From the NCBI GenBank assembly GCA_965249775.1, contig OZ252253.1, positions 1,860,001-1,924,000 on the forward strand: a stretch of 64,000 bases of DNA, read 5' to 3'. Made by a program: the position numbers and the translations under genes. The notes beneath the pieces were generated by a model. That model had not been told where the DNA came from. It saw only the letters and a program-made list of their open reading frames with translations, and searched no databases. Positions 17,066 through 27,178 of the stretch are shown here, in pieces. Every line of letters starts with the position of its first letter. Positions within the stretch are counted from its first letter, which is position 1. Source of the stretch: UBA822 sp965249775. GTDB lineage: Bacteria; Gemmatimonadota; Gemmatimonadetes; Longimicrobiales; Gaopeijiaceae.

Positions 17066-17785
17066 ATGACGATCTCGAGACGCGACGCCATCGCCGTATC
17101 CGGGTCCGCATTCGTTGGCCTGTCGGTCGGCGGCTTGGATCCTAAGGAGTTGGCGGCTCAGGTCGCCGGACAGGAGCAGGAGTTCCCGGACCGACTCATC
17201 GACGTCGAGCCGCGCGCCACGTTCCCGGTGGACCTCCCGCTGAACCCCGACGGCTCCGCCCCCGAGCATCCGGAGTCGGCCGCCGGCCCGATCCGAGGCC
17301 GCCTCATGTGGAGGACGTCGGACCGCAGGGCGCCCGAGATCGAGTACGACTACACGAGGATGGCGATCCGGGTGGACACGCGCGGGCTCGGCACCAAGCG
17401 TGGGATGATGCGGTTCAGCGACCTCGAACCCCTGACGAGGGTTTCGCACACCTTCCTCATGCAGTGCGGTGCACCGGAGCCCACCGGTATCGTGAAGTGG
17501 ACCGGGGTTCGCTTCACCGACTTCGCGGACATGCTCGGCCTCGTTCCGGGCGCCCACTACTGCCGCTTGACCGCGTCGGACGGCCACTACGTGGACGAGT
17601 CTGTGGAGGAGTTGCGGCATCCGCAGGTCATGCTCGTCTGGATGATGAACGAGGAGCCGCTCGATCCCCAACACGGAGCGCCCCTGCGTCTCGTCATGCC
17701 GTTCCGGTATGGCAATCGGAGCATCAAGGCGATCACCGAGATCATCTTCGGGACGCCGGGGCTGCCACGGCCGGGGACGGGGTAG
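17066..17785 (+). CDS. Tat-exported molybdopterin-dependent oxidoreductase (sulfite oxidase/MsrP fold)
   Basis: A 239-residue protein with an N-terminal twin-arginine signal (SRRDAIAVSGSAF), so it is probably folded with cofactor in the cytoplasm and exported. The rest matches the oxidoreductase molybdopterin-binding domain. A single conserved cysteine (HTFLMQCGAPEPTG) fits the molybdenum ligand, and WTGVRFTDFADMLG matches the family's 'WtGvpL..lL' segment. These enzymes reduce or oxidise sulfur and nitrogen oxides or methionine sulfoxide; the substrate here is unknown. The ATG at 17066 is preceded by GGAGGAGGAG. It is short for the family, and no heme subunit lies next to it. Confidence 0.8.
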   Translation: MTISRRDAIAVSGSAFVGLSVGGLDPKELAAQVAGQEQEFPDRLIDVEPRATFPVDLPLNPDGSAPEHPESAAGPIRGRLMWRTSDRRAPEIEYDYTRMAIRVDTRGLGTKRGMMRFSDLEPLTRVSHTFLMQCGAPEPTGIVKWTGVRFTDFADMLGLVPGAHYCRLTASDGHYVDESVEELRHPQVMLVWMMNEEPLDPQHGAPLRLVMPFRYGNRSIKAITEIIFGTPGLPRPGTG

Positions 17786-17918
17786 CAGACGACCAGTCGA
17801 GCATCCCGCACCCCCGACGGCAACTACGCCGGCCCTACGTGGACTCCATCCACTTCGAGTCGGTTAGATTGCGTTCGTAGGGGGGCGCGCAATCGACCCC
17901 GAACCATCGAGAGGCCCA

Positions 17919-18230
17919 ATGGCTGACAGCGACTACGAAGTGCGTTTGAAGACCACAGGGCGAAACGACCGCTGTCTTTGTGGCTCCGGCAAGAAGTACA
18001 AGAAGTGTCACTTGGCCGAGGACGAGGGCACACGCGCCGCAACGCTCAAAGTCCTCGAAGCGGAAGCCATGGCAAAGCCAAAAGCGGCGAAAGACGCCGA
18101 GGGCGAGGCCGACACGAAGAACTCGGGCAAGCGCAGGCGGTCGACGAAGCACCAAAAGAAACAGTCCGGGTTCGAAGGGCGCGCCTCGGACGGCAAACCG
18201 AAGAACATCCCGCGGCGGGGCGCCGTTTGA
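17919..18230 (+). CDS. SEC-C zinc-motif protein with basic tail
   Basis: A 103-residue protein. Residues 14-32 are a SEC-C metal-binding motif (RNDRCLCGSGKKYKKCH; CxC...CH), as found at the SecA C-terminus and in many small accessory proteins. The remainder is highly charged, Lys/Arg/Ala-rich and probably disordered (KAAKDAEGEADTKNSGKRRR), which suggests nucleic-acid or ribosome binding. It lies directly beside a tRNA-Lys fragment (15 bases after the stop). The ATG at 17919 follows a GAG-containing stretch. A zinc-dependent binding role is likely; no enzyme domain is present. Confidence 0.8.
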   Translation: MADSDYEVRLKTTGRNDRCLCGSGKKYKKCHLAEDEGTRAATLKVLEAEAMAKPKAAKDAEGEADTKNSGKRRRSTKHQKKQSGFEGRASDGKPKNIPRRGAV

Positions 18231-18244
18231 TGTCGTCGGCCAAT

Positions 18245-18285
18245 GAGCCGGGTGGGTCTCGAACCCACGACCTACGGATTAAGAG
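18245..18285 (-). repeat. tRNA-Lys 3' fragment with conserved flank
   Basis: Of these 41 bases, 40 match 19298-19338 of the intact tRNA-Lys (one mismatch near the end). The following 107 bases (18286-18392) are homologous, without gaps, to 13946-14052, which follow the fragment at 13904. So the two copies share both the tRNA part and an element-specific flank. Confidence 0.8.
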
Positions 18286-18505
18286 ATCGATGGCAGCATA
18301 TACGCATAGTGCCCGTGATGCCTCCTAAGTTGTTGCTACCTAGGGTGTTATGGGGTCGGTTATTCGCGCGAGGGTTGCTGAGATTCGACCAGGACGCCCC
18401 GCGAGAGAACGGGGCGTGTCGCCACGCCGGATTCACGACGAGGAAGATGACGAGCGCTAGGGCAATGATGGCGCCCACACCCAGCCCGGCCAGGAATCCA
18501 CCCAT
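18272..18505 (-). CDS. small single-pass membrane protein running into the tRNA fragment
   Basis: A 77-residue frame with a strong N-terminal transmembrane helix (GGFLAGLGVGAIIALALVIF). The remainder is polar and has no family match; its last residues are encoded by the tRNA-Lys fragment and its flank. It starts 15 bases after the NYN gene's stop on the same strand, so it could be co-transcribed. The original C-terminus may have been replaced at the recombination point. Support rests on the membrane helix and gene spacing only. Confidence 0.35.
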   Translation of the reverse strand: MGGFLAGLGVGAIIALALVIFLVVNPAWRHAPFSRGASWSNLSNPRANNRPHNTLGSNNLGGITGTMRICCHRSLNP

Positions 18506-18520
18506 CTTCGGTACGTCTCG

Positions 18521-19174
18521 CTACGAGTCCTCTAAGTCCGTTCTCTTCCGAAACAGCGACTTGAAGACCGGCTTGTACTCTTTGTCGTTCTCAAGAGCGT
18601 TGACATCCACGGCGTAGTTGACAACTGAGAGCAGCCGCTCGTTCATGAAACTCCTGCTGCCATCCTTCGCCTGGAACTCGAAGTAGACACCCAAGACCCG
18701 AACGCCTTGCTTGTTGAGCGCTCTGACCAACGGTACGAAATCTCCGTCTCCTGTCACGAGCACGGCAATGTCGATTTTGCCGTCCAGGCCCACCTGAAGG
18801 GCGTCGACGGCGAGGGCCACATCGATGCCCTTCTCACCCTGCGTCTGAGACATGGGCAGGTACCTGGGCTCAACCCCCGCGTGCATTAGATCGTGATGCT
18901 GATTGCGGTCAAATCGAAGCTGCTCCGTTGTGGCGTTCTTGCTCGTGAAGAGCCCCTGGTGCCAAGCCGCATATACAACCCTGTAGCTCGCGTATCCCTG
19001 TTCCTTTTGGGCGATGAACGCCTCGATGAACGCATGAAGCGGCGGATACCTGAGCCAGCCTAGGTCGCGTTCTTGGTAGTAGTAGCGACGCGCATATGCG
19101 AAGAAAGACCCATCGTAGAACACCCCGATTCGGCATATCGCGTTGCTCGAGATCATAGAAATCCCCAACCCCAT
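18521..19174 (-). CDS. NYN-domain (LabA/DUF88-type) putative ribonuclease
   Basis: A 217-residue protein of the NYN branch of the PIN-like nuclease superfamily. It has the ordered acidic residues of the active site: an N-terminal FYDGSFF (Asp at about 20), a central KGIDVALAVDAL, and LVTGDGDFVPLVRALNKQG, which is the LabA/DUF88 signature. NYN proteins are metal-dependent RNases or RNA-binding regulators. It lies only about 120 bases from the intact tRNA-Lys, inside the shortest inter-fragment cassette. The start is ATG at 19174 (an internal ATG six residues later is also possible). Its target is unknown; a link to tRNA or phage defence is speculative. Confidence 0.78.
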   Translation of the reverse strand: MGLGISMISSNAICRIGVFYDGSFFAYARRYYYQERDLGWLRYPPLHAFIEAFIAQKEQGYASYRVVYAAWHQGLFTSKNATTEQLRFDRNQHHDLMHAGVEPRYLPMSQTQGEKGIDVALAVDALQVGLDGKIDIAVLVTGDGDFVPLVRALNKQGVRVLGVYFEFQAKDGSRSFMNERLLSVVNYAVDVNALENDKEYKPVFKSLFRKRTDLEDS

Positions 19175-19296
19175 TCTGTCGCGCTAATTGTGCTGCACAG
19201 ACCTACGTCGGGTAGTCTGCTCACCTTCGCTGTATCCCGCCTCATGACGCAGATCCCACAGGCCAATACAGTTCTGCGAACAGGACTTCCCTCAAG

Positions 19297-19369
<73 letters not shown>

Positions 19370-19534
19370 TGGCGGTAAAACTAGCCGCTCCGACCTCCAA
19401 GCTCCACGGGCTGGATGGTCGATCATCCGTCAGTCGCTCCCCTATGCCGTCACCGGATCCACGAAGGCCCAACGGCAGTTCGGAACCGGGATCGGGCTCA
19501 CCATGCACGTCGTTAGAGTGGCAGAAGAGCGTGA

Positions 19535-19554
19535 ATGGAAACATATGTTTCCAT
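19535..19554. promoter_or_regulatory. 20-bp perfect palindrome upstream of the LamG/PKD gene
   Basis: ATGGAAACATATGTTTCCAT is a perfect 20-bp palindrome. Its 12-bp core AAACATATGTTT recurs exactly at 19825-19836, just ahead of the lipoprotein start. The pair looks like binding sites of one dimeric regulator. The rest of the 19370-19859 stretch holds no supported gene. Confidence 0.5.
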
Positions 19555-19762
19555 AGCAATAATTGCCCCGAAAACCTCCCGTAGGACGGGACCCAACGAC
19601 CTGTTTCGTAGAGTTGAACGGCCTGCTCGACTGGTCGATCAGTCGAATTGACAGTGGTCACGATTCGCCCGAAGGACCAGTAATTATGCGGTATTACGGG
19701 CTATCGATCCCCTGAACCGCATGCGCGCTCGCGATGGGGCCAGCCTTCCGTGTAGTAAAAAA

Positions 19763-19836
19763 TTGTTGCACCCGATGTCACTTAGGTATAAACTTGAATT
19801 GAGGATGCGTGCCTCCGCTCCGAGAAACATATGTTT
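19763..19836 (+). promoter_or_regulatory. sigma70-type promoter plus second palindrome for the LamG/PKD gene
   Basis: A -35-like TTGTTG (19763-19768) and a -10 TATAAA (19787-19792) are separated by 18 bases. The palindrome AAACATATGTTT at 19825-19836 lies downstream of the likely start point, where a bound repressor would block transcription. The start codon at 19860 is preceded by AGGAGG. Confidence 0.5.
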
Positions 19837-19859
19837 GCGAGCCCCCTCAGGAGGCATGC

Positions 19860-22055
<2,196 letters not shown>

Positions 22056-22099
22056 AGGCAGGGCGTAGCTAGAAACCGGGGCACTCTGCCACCGCTAGA

Positions 22100-22136
22100 A
22101 GAAGGGGCGGTCTCGAACGTGAGGCCCGCCCCTTCT
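22100..22136. terminator. bidirectional terminator between convergent genes
   Basis: An 11-bp perfect stem (AGAAGGGGCGG at 22100-22110, CCGCCCCTTCT at 22126-22136) with a 15-base loop lies between the ends of the lipoprotein gene (plus) and rnhB (minus). No long T-run follows, so efficiency is uncertain. Confidence 0.55.
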
Positions 22137-22202
22137 GCGCTCCTCCGCGGCTTGCGAGACACAGTGCAGATCATCGCTGGCGGACAGTGGACGTGGCCGC
22201 CG

Positions 22203-22859
22203 CTACAGCTCCAACCCGTACTGCAAACCCAGAAACGTCTGACGGTGGTGTGGCGTCGATCCCAGCCGCTCCAGCGCGTCACGGTGCTCGGTGGTCCCGT
22301 AGCCCATGTTGTGGTCCCATCCGTACCCGGGGTAGCGTGGGGCCAGCTTCGCCATGAGCCGATCCCGACACACCTTCGCCACAATCGAGGCGCACGCCAC
22401 CGAGTGCACTGATGCATCCCCACCGACCACGGCCTCGTGGGGCCATCGAAGGGATCTCATTGGAAGGCCGTCCACGACAATGTGATCCGGCTTGAGCCGC
22501 ATCCTGCCGAGCGCACGGTTCATGGCCCACGCGGTCGCCACGAGGATATTGGCACGGTCGATCTCGCGAACGGACGCCGCCCCGAGCGTAACGGACTGTG
22601 CGCGCGCCCAGATCAGCCCTGAGAGCTCTTCCCGCTCCGCAGGATCGAGCGCCTTGGAATCGGTTGCGCCGTCGATCGCCACGCCCTCCGGTAGGACGAC
22701 CGCAGCAGACACCACCGGGCCGGCCAAGGGGCCCCGTCCGACCTCATCGACGCCCGCCACCCCCAAAAGACCGCGGCTCCAGAACCGCCTCTCGTACTCG
22801 AGGGGGTCATGGAGCCGTTCGATTGCCGCGTCCTCCGGCGAGGTGGCCGGTGCGCTCAT
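22203..22859 (-). CDS. rnhB: ribonuclease HII
   Basis: A 218-residue type 2 RNase H that removes RNA from RNA/DNA hybrids and misincorporated ribonucleotides. The active-site segments are present: GVDEVGRGPLAGPVV (the Asp-Glu pair, about residues 37-38), the Asp of VDGLPM, and the Asp-containing SIVAKVCRDRLMAKL stretch. YPGYGWDHNMGYGTTEH is the conserved C-terminal block. It is the last gene of the ffh-rpsP-rimM-trmD-rplS-rnhB run, 38 bases downstream of rplS, an order found in many bacteria. Confidence 0.96.
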   Translation of the reverse strand: MSAPATSPEDAAIERLHDPLEYERRFWSRGLLGVAGVDEVGRGPLAGPVVSAAVVLPEGVAIDGATDSKALDPAEREELSGLIWARAQSVTLGAASVREIDRANILVATAWAMNRALGRMRLKPDHIVVDGLPMRSLRWPHEAVVGGDASVHSVACASIVAKVCRDRLMAKLAPRYPGYGWDHNMGYGTTEHRDALERLGSTPHHRQTFLGLQYGLEL

Positions 22860-22897
22860 CGTAAAATTTTCGCTTCTCCTAGGAGGTTCGCTTTCTC

Positions 22898-23248
22898 CTA
22901 CGGGGTCCGCTTCTCGCGAATACGTGCCGCCTTGCCTCGCAGGCCCCTCATGTAGTACAGCTTGGCGCGGCGAACCCGCCCGCGACGGACCACTTCCACT
23001 CCCGTGACGGTCGGCGCATGAAGCGGAAACACACGCTCGACGCCGACCCCCCCGGAGATCTTCCGCACGGTGAACGTTTCACCCGTACCGCCGCCCCGGC
23101 GGGCGATGCAGACGCCCTCGAAGGCCTGGATGCGCTCCTTGGAGCCCTCTCGGACGTTATAGAGCACCCGAACCGTATCACCGGGAGCAAAGTCGGGGGA
23201 GTCGTCTCTAAACTCCGCCTTCTCCAGCTCTTGGATGAGATCGGACAT
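22898..23248 (-). CDS. rplS: 50S ribosomal protein L19
   Basis: A 116-residue ribosomal protein at the 30S-50S interface. Conserved parts are PDFAPGDTVRV, RIQAFEGVCIARRGGG, FTVRKISGGVGVERVFPLHAP and RRAKLYYMRGLRGKAARIRE, which cover the whole family length. It follows trmD by 96 bases in the conserved ribosomal/processing operon. Confidence 0.97.
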   Translation of the reverse strand: MSDLIQELEKAEFRDDSPDFAPGDTVRVLYNVREGSKERIQAFEGVCIARRGGGTGETFTVRKISGGVGVERVFPLHAPTVTGVEVVRRGRVRRAKLYYMRGLRGKAARIREKRTP

Positions 23249-23344
23249 GTCAGGGCCTCGTGGTTCGGGCGAACGCCCGTTGGTCGGCAGCTTTTAAGAT
23301 AGTCGACGTCCGACGACCTTTGAAGAGGTCGTCCTGAAAAGGCG

Positions 23345-24022
23345 TTACTCGCCCTCCCGCTCCGCCGTCCGACGCCTCGCTTCGGCCTCACGCCACTCTT
23401 CGATTTGCCTGTGGTCGCCGGTGCGAAGGACCTCGGGAACGGCGTGTCCCCGGTACTCCTTTGGCCGTGTGTAAGACGGCGCGCTCAGCGACGCACCGTC
23501 GTAAAAAGAGTCCGTCGCCGCCGAGTCGTGGTCGCCGATGGCACCGGGAAGGAGTCGGACCACGGAGTCGGCAACCGCGAGCGCCCCGATCTCTCCCCCA
23601 GACAGTACGAAGCGGCCGAGCGAGATCTCCTCCGTGGCGAGGTGGTCCGCGACCCGTTCGTCGACATCCTTGTAATGGCCGCACAGGAGGGTGAGGTCCC
23701 TCTGCACGGCAAATCGGACGGCATCCTCGTGGCTGAATATCCTTCCGCGTGCCGAAAGGAGCACAACCGGTCCCTGCGTGGCCAGGCTGTCGACCGCCTC
23801 GAAGAAGGGCTCGGGCTTCATGACCATCCCTGCGCCTCCTCCGTACGGTGTGTCGTCCACCGTCTGGTGCCGATCGGTTGTGAACGTCCGGAGGTCCACC
23901 ACCCGATAGCGCACGAGCCCCGCCTCGGCTGCACGCCCGGAAATACTCGTCGCTAGAGGCGTCTCGAAGAATTCGGGAAAGATCGTGACGATGTTGATCG
24001 TCAACGGATCGTGGCCGCCCAC
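23345..24022 (-). CDS. trmD: tRNA (guanine-N1)-methyltransferase
   Basis: A 225-residue SPOUT-class enzyme that methylates G37 of tRNAs with S-adenosylmethionine, which prevents frameshifting. The diagnostic sequences are INIVTIFPEFF at the N-terminus, DDTPYGGGAGMVMKPEP, and the knot LLCGHYKDVDERV followed by EEISLGRFVLSGGE. The GTG start at 24022 lies one base after the rimM stop, so translation is coupled. A TTG a few codons later is a possible alternative start. Confidence 0.96.
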   Translation of the reverse strand: MGGHDPLTINIVTIFPEFFETPLATSISGRAAEAGLVRYRVVDLRTFTTDRHQTVDDTPYGGGAGMVMKPEPFFEAVDSLATQGPVVLLSARGRIFSHEDAVRFAVQRDLTLLCGHYKDVDERVADHLATEEISLGRFVLSGGEIGALAVADSVVRLLPGAIGDHDSAATDSFYDGASLSAPSYTRPKEYRGHAVPEVLRTGDHRQIEEWREAEARRRTAEREGE

Positions 24023-24023
24023 G

Positions 24024-24566
24024 CTACACCTCCAAGAGGCCCGGGGGCGGATCGAGAACGATTCGGTTCTCCGCTACATCCACCGATTGGATCATCTCGG
24101 CGACGTACGGGATCATGAAGCTTTTCTCCGGGCCCCGGATCTCCAGAAGGTCGGCTGGCCGCAGCTCGTAGATCTCGATGACCTCGCCCACACGCTGGCC
24201 CTCGACCGTAACGACCTCCATGCCGAGTAGGTCGTGGTAGAAGGTCTCACCCTCCCCCAACTCTTCGATCTGATCCATGCTACGAAGGACGTACCGGCCC
24301 AGCAGACCCTCCAGGCCAGCTCGGTCTTGAACCCCCTCGAAATGCACCAGGAACCCGCGGCGATACGCTCGACTCGCATCGATTCGTAGCGTCGGCGGAT
24401 CGGTCGGCAGATCGCCGTTCGTATCACTCAGGTACAGAACCACCCCGGGAGCGAACGTGCTCTCGGGGTGGTCGGTCAGCGGCCAAATGAAGATCTCGCC
24501 CTTGGTGCCGTGGGCCTTGTTGAGGTGGCCCACCACCAAGTGTTGCGGTGCTTCGGTCTTACCCAT
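24024..24566 (-). CDS. rimM: ribosome maturation factor RimM
   Basis: A 180-residue 30S-assembly factor with the RimM N-terminal beta-barrel (LVVGHLNKAHGTKGEIFIWPLTD) and a C-terminal PRC-barrel (LGMEVVTVEGQRVGEVIEIY, then MIPYVAEMIQSVDVAENRI). It binds S19 and the 16S 3' domain head. It starts 24 bases after rpsP and ends one base before trmD. Confidence 0.94.
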   Translation of the reverse strand: MGKTEAPQHLVVGHLNKAHGTKGEIFIWPLTDHPESTFAPGVVLYLSDTNGDLPTDPPTLRIDASRAYRRGFLVHFEGVQDRAGLEGLLGRYVLRSMDQIEELGEGETFYHDLLGMEVVTVEGQRVGEVIEIYELRPADLLEIRGPEKSFMIPYVAEMIQSVDVAENRIVLDPPPGLLEV

Positions 24567-24590
24567 GACGGTGCGTGAGAGGAGTTACTT

Positions 24591-25712
24591 CTACTCCTTC
24601 TTCGTTTTCTTGGCGGCGGGTTTCTTCTTTGACGCAGCCTTCGCCTTGGGCTCGGCCTTCTTCTTGGCGGCGGGCTTCTTGGCAGCCGGTTTCTCTGCGG
24701 CCGGCTTCTTTGCCTTCGCAGCCTTCGCCTTGGGCTCAGCCTTCTTCTTGGCGGCGGGTTTCTTGGCGGCCGGCTTCTTCGTCTTCGCAGCCTTCGCCTT
24801 GGGCTCAGCCTCTTCTTCCGCAGCGGATTCCTCTTCGACGGGCTCGGCTTCTGCTTCGGCGGCGGGCTCTTCTTCGGCAGCCTCGGCTTCGGGCTCGGCC
24901 TCTTCTTCGGCGGCGGGCTCCTCCTCGGCAGCCTCGGCTTCGGGCTCGGCCTCTTCTTCGGCAGCGGGCTCGTCTTCGGCGACCTCGGCTTCGGGCTCGG
25001 CCTCCTCTTCGGCGGCGGGCTCCTCTTCAGCAGCCTCCGCCTCGGGCTCGGCCTCCTCTTCGGCGGCGGGCTCGTCTTCGGCGGCCTCGGCTTCGGGCTC
25101 GGCCTCTTCTTCGGCAGCGGGCTCGTCCTCGGCAGCCTCGGCTTCGGGCTTGGCCTCTTCTTCGGCGGCGGGCTCGTCTTCGGCGACCTCGGCTTCGGGC
25201 TCGGCCTCCTCTTCGGCGGCGGGCTCCTCTTCAGCAGCCTCCGCCTCGGGCTCGGCCTCCTCTTCGGCGGCGGGCTCGTCTTCGGCGGCCTCGGCGGCCT
25301 CCTCAGCCTCTACCTCGGCGGCTGCTGCGGTCGCCGCTTCCTGCGCTGCTGCCGCGGCCGCAGCCGCCTCGCGGGCTTTCCCCTCCGCCTCGCGGCGCTC
25401 CTCGATGGCGGCGGCCTTTGCGGCTTTCGCCTCCTCGGGATCGATCTCGCCCAATGCGACCGTGTCGTCGCCTCCCTTGCGGGCCCTGTTCAGTAGTGAG
25501 CGGATCGTCTCGGACTGCTGAGCACCCTTGCCGATCCACTCTTCGGCCTTCTCCAGGTCCACGACGAGGCGAGCCGGATCAGTGAGGGGCTTGTAGTAAC
25601 CGAGAGTCTCTACGAAGCGACCATCCCGCGGTGCCGCAGAGTCGGCTACTACAATGCGATAATGGGCCTGCTTTTTCCGGCCCATACGGCGAAGTCGAAT
25701 TCTTACGGACAT
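24591..25712 (-). CDS. rpsP: 30S ribosomal protein S16 with a ~290-residue acidic-repeat and basic-tail extension
   Basis: Residues 1-82 are a normal S16 (VRIRLRRMGRKKQAHYRIVV, ETLGYYKPLTDP, EEWIGKGAQQSET); usual S16 is about 80-100 residues. The gene continues without interruption to 373 codons. Residues about 93-142 are Ala/Glu-rich, probably helical. Residues 143-295 are nine copies of a 17-residue acidic unit such as AEDEPAAEEEAEPEAEA. The last ~70 residues are a histone-H1-like Lys/Ala/Pro tail (AKKPAAKKPAAKKKAEP). The operon position (ffh upstream, rimM 24 bases downstream) and RBS fit rpsP, so this is one gene and not a chance readthrough. The extension's role is unknown; it could contact rRNA, membrane or the SRP apparatus, or be a degenerating add-on. 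Confidence 0.92.
   Translation of the reverse strand: MSVRIRLRRMGRKKQAHYRIVVADSAAPRDGRFVETLGYYKPLTDPARLVVDLEKAEEWIGKGAQQSETIRSLLNRARKGGDDTVALGEIDPEEAKAAKAAAIEERREAEGKAREAAAAAAAAQEAATAAAAEVEAEEAAEAAEDEPAAEEEAEPEAEAAEEEPAAEEEAEPEAEVAEDEPAAEEEAKPEAEAAEDEPAAEEEAEPEAEAAEDEPAAEEEAEPEAEAAEEEPAAEEEAEPEAEVAEDEPAAEEEAEPEAEAAEEEPAAEEEAEPEAEAAEEEPAAEAEAEPVEEESAAEEEAEPKAKAAKTKKPAAKKPAAKKKAEPKAKAAKAKKPAAEKPAAKKPAAKKKAEPKAKAASKKKPAAKKTKKE
24828..25286 (-). repeat. nine tandem 51-bp repeats inside rpsP
   Basis: The segment coding residues 143-295 consists of 51-base units that differ at a few positions (mainly Asp/Glu and Ala/Val changes, one Lys). The last unit is degenerate. Repeat number is likely to vary between strains through slippage or recombination. 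Confidence 0.85.
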
Positions 25713-25791
25713 TTGCGCATTCCGGTTCGTCCCTTGTCGCCGGTCTAGCCGGCGGTTTTCAGGAAGGCTGTTGCAATAGCCTTCTAAGTGA

Positions 25792-27090
25792 TCAGGCGGG
25801 CAACATACCCTTCATCTGTTTCATGAACTTCTGCGTCTCCTTGAACTGCTTGAGCAGTCGGTTCACCTCCGACACCGGCCGACCACTCCCCTTTGCGATT
25901 CGCGCTCTCCTCGATCCGTCCAGAATCTCCGGACTTTCCCGCTCAGCCATCGTCATCGAGAGGATGATCGCTTCCACATGTTTCATTTTTTTCGGATCGA
26001 TTCCCCCGGCCGGTATCGCCCTTGCCGCACCCGGAATCATTTTCAACAACTGCTCCACCGGACCCATCTTCTGGACCTGCCGCATCGCGGTCAAGAAGTC
26101 TTCCAGCGTAAAGCGCCCCTTGAGCATCTGCTGCTGAAGCTTCTCCTGGGCCCCAGCGTCCAAGGCCTGCTCGGCCCGTTCCACCAAACCGACTACATCC
26201 CCCATCCTGAGGATGCGCCCGGCCATGCGATCCGGATCGGTCAACTCCAGATCGTCTACTGTCTCCCCCACCCCGACGAACTTGATCGGCTTCCCGACCA
26301 CTCCCCGAATCGAGAGCGCCGCTCCACCCCGGGCGTCACCGTCCATCTTGGTGAGGATCACGCCGGTCAGGCCCAACGCCTCGTCAAAGCCCTCGGCTAT
26401 GTTCACCGCCTCTTGGCCAGTCATTGCGTCCGCCACCAGCAGGACCTCCTGCGGCGCCAGATCGGCCTTGAGCCGGCGAAGCTCATCCATCATCGGCTCG
26501 TCGATCTGCAGCCGACCCGCCGTGTCCACAATCAACACGGTCCTATTATCACGCCGTGCGACTTCCACAGCGGCTTTCGCCACGGCAACCGGATCCTCAC
26601 CCGACCCGCCTCGGTGAACCGGCACCCCGACCTGCTCTCCTAACGTCACCAACTGATCGACTGCCGCCGGCCGGTACATGTCACAGGCGACCAGCAGGGG
26701 CGCCCTGCCCTCGCCCCCCAACCGCTTCGCCAACTTCGCCGCCGTGGTGGTCTTGCCCGAACCCTGTAGACCCACGACCAAAATCGCCGTCGGCGACGAT
26801 GACGCCCACTCGAGCGTAGCAGGCCCCTCGCCCAGCAGACCCGCCAGCTCGTCATGCACGATCTTGACGATCTGCTGCCCAGGCGAAACAGACTTGATGA
26901 CCTTCTCCCCGAGCGCCCGCTCCTGCACACGCTCGAGAAACCCCCGCGTCACTTTATAGTTGACGTCTGCCTCGAGAAGAACCCGCCGGACCTCACGAAG
27001 TCCGTCCCGGATCATGGGCTCCGTAATGACGCCCCGCTGCCGGAACTTCCCCAGAACGTTGTCTAGCTTGTTGCCGAGTTCGTCGAACAT
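25792..27090 (-). CDS. ffh: signal recognition particle protein Ffh
   Basis: A 432-residue SRP54 GTPase that targets nascent membrane proteins. It has the N domain, then the G domain with P-loop GLQGSGKTTTAAKLAKRL (near residue 108), the DTAGR element and TKMDGDARGGAALS. A methionine-rich M domain ends near KQMKGMLPA. It is about the normal length. It heads the conserved block and lies 79 bases upstream of rpsP. Confidence 0.97.
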   Translation of the reverse strand: MFDELGNKLDNVLGKFRQRGVITEPMIRDGLREVRRVLLEADVNYKVTRGFLERVQERALGEKVIKSVSPGQQIVKIVHDELAGLLGEGPATLEWASSSPTAILVVGLQGSGKTTTAAKLAKRLGGEGRAPLLVACDMYRPAAVDQLVTLGEQVGVPVHRGGSGEDPVAVAKAAVEVARRDNRTVLIVDTAGRLQIDEPMMDELRRLKADLAPQEVLLVADAMTGQEAVNIAEGFDEALGLTGVILTKMDGDARGGAALSIRGVVGKPIKFVGVGETVDDLELTDPDRMAGRILRMGDVVGLVERAEQALDAGAQEKLQQQMLKGRFTLEDFLTAMRQVQKMGPVEQLLKMIPGAARAIPAGGIDPKKMKHVEAIILSMTMAERESPEILDGSRRARIAKGSGRPVSEVNRLLKQFKETQKFMKQMKGMLPA

Positions 27091-27178
27091 CGGCGCCCGG
27101 TCCTCCTCATTGGCAATCCACCCAATCCCTCACCACGGATGCCCGGGCGAATGGATGCGACAAAGCTTAACAAGATAC

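Noticed and set aside
24828..25286. CRISPR-like array
   Set aside because: The 51-bp repeats are contiguous, in frame and part of rpsP, with no spacers.
24457..25585. Long Ser/Ala- and Arg/Pro-rich frames on the plus strand
   Set aside because: They are antisense readings of the rpsP repeat tail.
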